Below, one piece after another: positions 58,375-64,000 of a stretch of 64,000 bases of DNA. The DNA comes from Diatrype stigma (Eukaryota > Ascomycota > Sordariomycetes > Xylariales > Diatrypaceae): assembly GCA_022225965.2 (NCBI GenBank), contig JAKJXP020000080.1, forward strand, positions 124,001-188,000, read 5' to 3'. The notes beneath the pieces were generated by a model. It did not search any database. It worked only from the letters and a program-made list of their open reading frames with translations, and had not been told where the DNA came from. Position numbers and translations under genes: made by a program. Position 1 is the stretch's first letter. Each line of letters opens with the position of its first letter.

Positions 58375-59268
58375 ATGCCAGACAAGTGGGTAGATTGGTC
58401 TAAGACCACACGGTCCAAGGACTATCGCGGCTCGAGCTCCTTCGCCACCTTCATGATCATAGGGCGTAAGTCAAGAACACCACCACCTCTAGCCTAGCAA
58501 AACCAATGATACGTCAGCATGTGCGCGCGCCCATATGCTATATACCTGCTATATACGGGCGGGCGGGCGGGCGGACGGGCGGGCGCATAGTTGATTGATT
58601 AGTGCGCACGCACGAACTCGCATATGTAGCTCACTCACACTTACTTCCCTTCTCTCCACCATCTAGCCACGTTCTTCTTCCTCGGCGTCATCTTCGCCAT
58701 GTTTCCCTACGACTACCCGCTGCTCTGGACGAGCGACGCGGTCGAGCCGGCCTACCTCGACCAGCTGGAGACGCACCTGAAGTTCCTGCACAGCTCGCCG
58801 CCGCTGATCGGGCGCGTGCTCAACATCATGGTGGCGCTGGGCTTCCTGGGCTTCTTCGTCAAGTTGTTCCGCGCTTCCGAGGCCAACATGCTGTTCGACG
58901 GCGCTTCGCTGCTCATGTACCTCATCGGCGTCGGCGTCTACATCGCCAACATCGTCAAGGGCCTGCGCATGGTCAGCGCCGACTACTGGAACTCGGACGA
59001 GTTCAGGCGCCTCCTCGCCGAGAGCGACGCCGACCCGATCAACGGTGAGGTCGTGCTTGGCCGCGAGGATAGCCTTAAGGTCCTGGCTGCGAGCAATACC
59101 ATCCTGGCTCTCGTCCTGCTCGGCGTGCTCGTCCTCCAGGCCGGCCAGTGGTACGCCGAGCGCAAGGACAAGGAGGAAGCCGACAAGGTCGAGCGCAACG
59201 AGAAGGAGGGCGCTGGTACCAAGACGTCGAGTCCGTCAGCGGCGGCCAAGTCCAAGAAGAAGCAGTGA
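58375..59268 (+). CDS. SHR3: Shr3-type ER chaperone for amino-acid permeases
   Basis: Shr3 is an ER membrane protein that folds and packages amino-acid permeases into COPII vesicles. Two exons: 58375-58465 and 58667-59268, with a 201-bp intron; 230 residues. The start MPDKWVDWSKTTRSKDYRGS is followed by a membrane segment that spans the splice join (FATFMIIGPTFFFLGVIFA). Then come the lumenal YDYPLLW, further membrane segments (IMVALGFLGFFVKLF; LLMYLIGVGVYIANIVKGL; TILALVLLGVLVLQAGQW) and the conserved SADYWNSDEFRRLLAESDAD between the last two. The charged, Lys-rich tail ends AAAKSKKKQ, a dilysine-like ER-retrieval context. Four membrane segments and the tail match the family. The intron contains a (GGGC)n tract. 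Confidence 0.93.
58557..58584 (+). repeat. GGGC microsatellite in the SHR3 intron
   Basis: Seven 4-bp units, one of them GGAC. G-rich enough to form a G-quadruplex in the pre-mRNA. Confidence 0.85.
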
Positions 59269-59924
59269 TCGCATCTAACTAGTGTGACGGGATAGGGGAG
59301 TGGGGGACTAGCCTGCGCAGCTGTTGGTGCGTCGGCCCCACGGAAGAAAAATCCAGTCAGGGACGGGTTGACAGGTGATGTTTGGGGATAGAGGCTGCAC
59401 TCGTGACTGCGACTGTGCAGATAGGGTTGGGGCGTTGTGTCATCGCTTGCCGCAGCAAAAAGAAAAGGGGGGAAGCCCCCAAAGCTACGAATCTTGGATG
59501 ACAAAAATTATGATTACATAGGTTTTAAAACATGATCACTACGGCGAACTCTTGGTAGGGCGCATCTTTTCCCCAGAACTGGGTCGTTGGACGCGACGAA
59601 GATATCGGGCTAACACGTGAGCACCCCATGAGCCATTTGTGTTACTGTACTACTACGTATTGCTACTCGTTACCGGCATCCTACGGCGTACTGTGTGTCA
59701 TTATCAAACGTGCTGCCGGCGGTTTTACCAGGTCGGCACTTGGCGTAACGCCTGTCGTTGAGATGAACACGTCGTTCCTCGACATAGCACGACATGAAGA
59801 GGATAGGGTGCATATATTCGTTACATGATAGGATTATTTGACAGCCAATGTATGGTGACCAACGACTCAGGTAAAGGTAAGGGTAAGATGCTCTCTACCT
59901 CAGAAACGATCTTCCCCCCTCCCC
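59269..59924. other. Convergent 3' region of SHR3 and galactose oxidase
   Basis: This 656-bp gap should hold both 3' UTRs. No gene or repeat of note. Confidence 0.6.
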
Positions 59925-62660
59925 TCATGGTAGAAGAACCTGGACCGTGGTCGCGACGCTCGGCACGCCCGCCGCATCGATCGCGAACAACATCCAGTAT
60001 CCCGGCAGCACGACGCCCGGGTCGTCGGGGAGGGTCATCTCGTAAGACGTTGGTCCGTCGTCGCTGTCTTCGTCATCACCATCACCCGTCACTACCGCCG
60101 CCGTTGCCGCCAGCGGTACGCGCCGCTGGTCCGTGTTGACGGTATGGGTGCTGGAGCCGTGGCGCACGAGCGAGAACGAAGCCACCGGCCCACTCGTCGC
60201 AACCCGCAGCGCGTCGCCGGGTTTCAGCGCCACTCCCGCTCCCTTTCCCGCTCCCGCTCCCGCTCCCGTCTCTCCCGCCACCAACACAGACGTGATCTTA
60301 GGCCGCGCCGCCCGCACTGCCACTCCACTGTTGCTACTGTTAGCATTGACAAAGAGGTACGGCGGCGCGAAGATCTGCATGTCCAGGTGGTTCTGCGGAC
60401 ACCCCTTGCCGCACATGCCCCCGCCGCCCGCCAGCACCGTCGCGTCCGGCAGCAGCAGCGCCACGCTGTGGTACGTGCGGGGCACGGCGACGGACGCCAG
60501 CGTCCGCCACGTACCAGTGCCATCCCCCGCAGCAGCTGGGTCAGGGTCAGATTCGGAGCCGGGGTCGAACAGCTCCGCCGCCAGCGCCGCCGTCGTGTCC
60601 GTGAACGGCACCGCGTACGCCTGCCCGCCCACCACGAGCACCGTGCCGTCCGGGAGCACGACGGCGCTGCCGAAGGCGCGCGCGTGCGACATCGGCGGCA
60701 GCTCCGTCACGGTGACGGTGATGTCGGCGTCGGTGTCGGTGTCGTGGAGCGCGATCCGGTGCGCGCTCCGCGTCGCCGCTGAGTTCTGGTAGCTGGGCGA
60801 GCCGCCCGCCGTGAGGATCAGCCCCGCTGCCGCGTCGTACATGGCCGCCACGCCGCACATGGCGTCGGTGGCGTCGGTGCCGCGCCGCCCGGCCGCCTTC
60901 CAGGACCCGGTGGGGCTGCTGGTGTTGTACCAGTTCATGTTGCGGCTGGTTGGGGTGGTCAGTGATAGAAGTAGGTTGACCAGTCAGCTCGGGTCGGCTC
61001 ATTTATGTTGGGTTGGGTTTCATTAAACCGTAAAATGGAAAGGGGAGGGCAGGGAAGGGGGAGAAAAGAAAAGGGGGGGGGAATGCACACACCTCGGACC
61101 GGCATGAAAGACCGAGTTCTGCTTGTAGGCGAACAGCCAGGCGTGGTTGTCGGCGCGGTAGACGCCCTGCGCGTCGGCCGTCAGCATCGGCGCCGTCTTG
61201 CATCCCGTGGCGTTCGTCCAAGTATTCGCGACGGGGTCGAAGATCTCGCCGTCTTTCTGGACTAATTATGGCATATATGTAAAGTCGTCAGCGGATATAC
61301 TTTCCTTTTGATATCCTCCACCCCCTTTTTCTTTCAATATCCCCCCCGCCTCATGTATAAGAGGGGTGAGAATGATCAGGCATAGGATAAGGGTGTAAGT
61401 AGGTATGGAAAATCGCTTGGCTTGCTTACAGCGCCCGCCGCTCCACGAGCCCCCGATGGTGAAGATACGCCCGTCGGCCAGCGTCGCCGCCGACTGGTAC
61501 CCGCGGCCGACGTTCATGGGCGGACCCGCGGACCAGGCCGCCTCGCCGTCGTACGTGCTCGTCTTCCTGTTGTCGTTGCCGCCCATGACGACCAGCCGGC
61601 CGTCGGCGCCGAGCGCGACCCCCGGGCAGAACATATCGTGCCCTGTGTCGGTGACGGTCTGCGGGGCCAGGGCCTGCTCCGCCGCGGCGGCCGGGTCCCA
61701 CACCACCGTCTGCGTCAGGCCCGTCCCGCCCGCGTACACGTCCGGCCGGTACGCCGACCACAGCACCACGGCCCCAGCCGGGGTGAGCGCCGCCGCCGCC
61801 GGCACCAGCGGTAGGTCCACCGTCGTCTCCCAGCGGCCCAGGGTCGCCGCCGACGACGCGGGCGGCTCGAGCGCCCCGCCGTCCAGAGACGGGTCCGGGC
61901 TGTAGATGTTGAGTTCCGCCATGCTCGACCTGCAAGCCCGGTTATGTTTGTATACCGATTCCTGCAAGTATACATGGAATAGAATGTCCCCTCTCCTCTA
62001 CCAAATTTTTGTTTGAGCCGCGGATACGCTGGGTCATTAAGGGGTATGAAATGGATATATATGAATACCCTCACAGGTTTGCTTACCACTGGCTGCCCCC
62101 GCCTTGTGCCTCGCTCTGCGCCGCGAGGCGGACGTAGCGGGCTGTGGCGTTGGAGAAGAACGTTCTCTTCGTGGTCGCGTCGTTCAGGTAGGTGCCGTAC
62201 GCCACCTGGGCCCAGGTTTCGCCGTCTTCGCTCAGCGCGACGGTGTGCTGCCCGATATTCCCGTTCGAGCCGCCCGTCTGGCGGGGCTGGTACGAGACCC
62301 CGTTGACGACGTAGCTCTTTTGCACTGTGGAGTTCGGTTTGGGGGCTATATGAGAAATGGACTGTCGGGCAGTGTGTATTGTACGTGGTGGTGAAGTCAC
62401 GACTTACTGTCAACCTGGATGTAGTGAGGTAGCGGTGCCAGTGTCGGGCTGTACTGGGTATGCCAGATCGTGGAGGTGTTGCCGTCGAGAACGTTTTCGG
62501 GCTCGTTTCCGGCTTGCAAACTATCGGCTGTGACCGTCCATTGTGTTCGGGGGATGGCCGTTGCCCATGGGAAGGACTGGGCGGAAGTCCTCGTGGCCGA
62601 GAGAAGGATAATCCCAGCACAGGCGAGTCCAGGAACCTGAAAATTCCACAGCATTATCAT
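59925..62660 (-). CDS. Secreted galactose oxidase-type copper radical oxidase (AA5 family) with N-terminal CBM32-like domain
   Basis: Five exons on the minus strand: 62660-62408, 62324-62087, 61929-61430, 61261-61093 and 60945-59925; 726 residues. The enzyme oxidises primary alcohols such as the C6 hydroxyl of galactose, releasing hydrogen peroxide. A signal peptide is visible (GLACAGIILLSATRTSA). Next is an F5/8 type C, galactose-binding-like domain (WTVTADSLQAGNEPENVLDG, then ARYVRLAAQ). A seven-bladed Kelch-type propeller and a C-terminal Ig-like domain follow (LPGYWMLFAIDAAGVPSVA). All copper and radical-cofactor residues are present: Cys265 (HDMFCPG) and Tyr308 (GRGYQS) for the thioether cofactor, stacking Trp326 (GGSWSGG), Tyr545-His546 (RTYHS) and His654 (SSTHTVNTDQRR). 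Spacings (43, then 18) match Fusarium galactose oxidase (44, then 18). A Gly/Ala/Lys insert (GAGAGAGKGAG) extends one loop. Substrate may be galactose or another alcohol. Confidence 0.95.
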
Positions 62661-63931
62661 GTATTATCATTGATGTTTATCGCATCACCGAGGCAGTTAG
62701 TTGGTCCAGCGCCGTAACAGGGGCATGTTATACTTCCTTATATCTTTCATGAAGGCCGCTCAACAGGCAAGCCGTCTACGGCAAGCACTGAAACAATCCT
62801 ACTTGGCAACGACAGCATCACCAACCAGCCCGTGGAAGAACGTAGCATCCGATATACAAAAGTACCTATCATACGATGACCTCAGATTACTTGCAGCTGC
62901 TCGGGATAAACACTACGGCCAGCCTGCGGAGCTAACGGAAGCGTTGACCGAGATTCCAGTCTCTAGAGTTAGTCGGCCGGGCGTACACAGGATCCATAAG
63001 CGAGTCGCGACTAGACCAGATCTTGGAGGTTGATATTTGGCCAAGCATCTCATTAGAAGAAGATTAGCCCAACATACTTTCTATCCAGAATCCATAAGAG
63101 CTCATAGGAGGCGCCGGCCGAATGGGCTGGACCGATGATATCAGGAAGTCATTTAGGCAGATCTTCAAGAGTCACCTCCGCCGCAGGCCATTGGCCAAGG
63201 GGCAAGCCACACACCCTCTTAACGGGCGGCCTGCATTCCCATCCCATTGCAGGTCTGAGAGTCAGCTGGGAAAGTTACGGGAGTGATCGGCATCAGCCCT
63301 GTATCGCTGCTAGCCTTAGGTGGTTTTCCTCGATGCGCAGTCTCTGCCGCTGGTATCATATATTCTTAGAAGTAATCCTGGCGGCCCCCCATTTCACTGC
63401 ATTTTTAACCCTAACGAAGGGTTAAGTGGTGTCAAGACTTGAGTATGCACAACATTACAGCGAGGTTTGTATACATCCTGTAGAGTCCAACGGGGTCATT
63501 TGCATATACTCTGCATCTCTGATAAGGGGTTGATGGGCTGAACTGCAAGTCCAATGCCTAGTCAACTATCTAGTTAGTGACTCTCGCATTGAGATGTCTA
63601 CTCAATCTATAGACCGCGACTGCCTAGGCCATCGTAGACTGAGATAGAGGCTGGCATTGATCCCACGAGCAGGAAGCCAGTAAGCTTGACGTCGCATCGT
63701 GTCCCCGGACGCCGTTCTAGATGCTAGTTACTATAGGCGGCGACCAATCAACTTGTAGCCTTCCGCCTCAGCCACCTGCATCTGGTTACAGGGTTGCTAT
63801 GGCCTTACTTGTCTACCTACTGCTCCCTCAATCCCCCGAGGGTTTATAGCTTCGAATAGCTTCGGGCATGATGTGTGGCTGCATATCATCCACTAGAGAT
63901 TGGCAGCACGCATCACGATCCATCACCAACT
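62661..63931. other. Upstream region of galactose oxidase and of the gene at the right edge
   Basis: About 1.3 kb containing the galactose oxidase promoter and, at the right, the presumed promoter of the truncated gene. A weak open frame at 62725-63033 is listed separately. TTAACCC-AACGAAGGGTTAA near 63404-63425 is a small hairpin-capable palindrome. Confidence 0.5.
62725..63033 (+). CDS. Doubtful hypothetical protein, 102 residues
   Basis: Open frame from ATG 62725 (MLYFLISFMKAAQQASRLRQ) with helical-looking sequence in the middle (KNVASDIQKYLSYDDLRLLA). The start lies only 65 bp from the oppositely oriented galactose oxidase ATG, so it would sit in that gene's promoter. No family is recognised, and the C-terminus lacks any recognisable motif. 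It could equally be a decayed fragment or a chance frame. Confidence 0.22.
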   Translation: MLYFLISFMKAAQQASRLRQALKQSYLATTASPTSPWKNVASDIQKYLSYDDLRLLAAARDKHYGQPAELTEALTEIPVSRVSRPGVHRIHKRVATRPDLGG

Positions 63932-64000
63932 ATGTCCGATGTCAATGTAGACGGGGGGAAGCCCCCGAAGAAGATTTTGCGTATTGGGAAGTCGGATGTC
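63932..64000 (+). CDS. Probable start of a gene cut off by the window edge
   Basis: ATG at 63932 opens 23 codons to the last base: MSDVNVDGGKPPKKILRIG, then KSDV. The basic PPKKILRIG followed by a small polar turn looks like the first beta strand of a nucleotide-binding fold, for example a 2-hydroxyacid dehydrogenase, but that is a guess from very little sequence. No stop occurs before the edge. Confidence 0.45.
   Translation, partial: MSDVNVDGGKPPKKILRIGKSDV

Noticed and set aside
1..64000. CRISPR arrays, rRNA genes or biosynthetic clusters
   Set aside because: No regularly spaced direct repeats with unique spacers, no rRNA-like sequence, and no polyketide, peptide-synthetase or terpene genes are present.

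Overview
The window is nuclear DNA of a filamentous ascomycete (Pezizomycotina, most likely a Sordariomycete). The evidence is short GT..AG introns of about 45-150 bp, sparse single genes on both strands, and a gene set typical of these fungi: UPF2, AFG1, SPC24, FIS1, a zinc-ribbon/RING-H2 ligase, a TRP-type cation channel, the pyrimidine multienzyme (CPSase/pseudo-DHOase/ATCase), SHR3 and galactose oxidase. Intergenic DNA is long, poor in coding signal and saturated with short motifs built on TACCTAGGTA and GTAGGTAG, plus many microsatellites. No gene cluster or prokaryote-style operon is visible.

Layout: 1-3188 (+) 3' part of UPF2; 4714-5364 (+) a single-pass membrane protein; 8060-9933 (+) AFG1-like mitochondrial ATPase, followed at once by a 55-bp inverted repeat; 11592-12431 (+) a membrane-hairpin protein of unknown function, convergent with SPC24 (12905-13746, -), which is divergent from FIS1 (14475-15183, +); 17728-19365 (+) RING-H2 E3 ligase, convergent with a Ser-rich unknown (21017-21844, -); 25766-26086 (+) a 71-residue membrane protein, convergent with the five-exon TRP/Yvc1-like channel (27074-30894, -); 34223-41141 (+) the large CPSase-ATCase gene; 42196-43140 (+) a PNPOx-like flavoprotein. 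A 12-kb gene-poor stretch (43141-55064) carries a mobile-element-like structure at 52878-53844. Then come an uncharacterised nuclear-looking protein (55065-56309, +), SHR3 (58375-59268, +) convergent with a complete galactose oxidase (59925-62660, -), and what looks like the first 69 bases of another gene at 63932.

The genes do not form one pathway. Their themes are housekeeping: mRNA decay (UPF2), mitochondrial upkeep and fission (AFG1, FIS1), chromosome segregation (SPC24), ubiquitination, vacuolar calcium release, de novo pyrimidine synthesis, ER packaging of amino-acid permeases, and one secreted copper oxidase. Exon joins were worked out by hand and each keeps the reading frame across every junction.

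The most unusual object is the 967-bp element at 52878-53844. It has perfect 45-bp terminal inverted repeats flanked by TA, seven copies of GACCGTC (either orientation) at or near its ends, a 12/14-bp minisatellite built on CAGCTG, and an internal tRNA-like A-box/B-box pair. It encodes no transposase. It looks like a non-autonomous Tc1/mariner-type element that has captured or nested a tRNA-derived (SINE-like) sequence.
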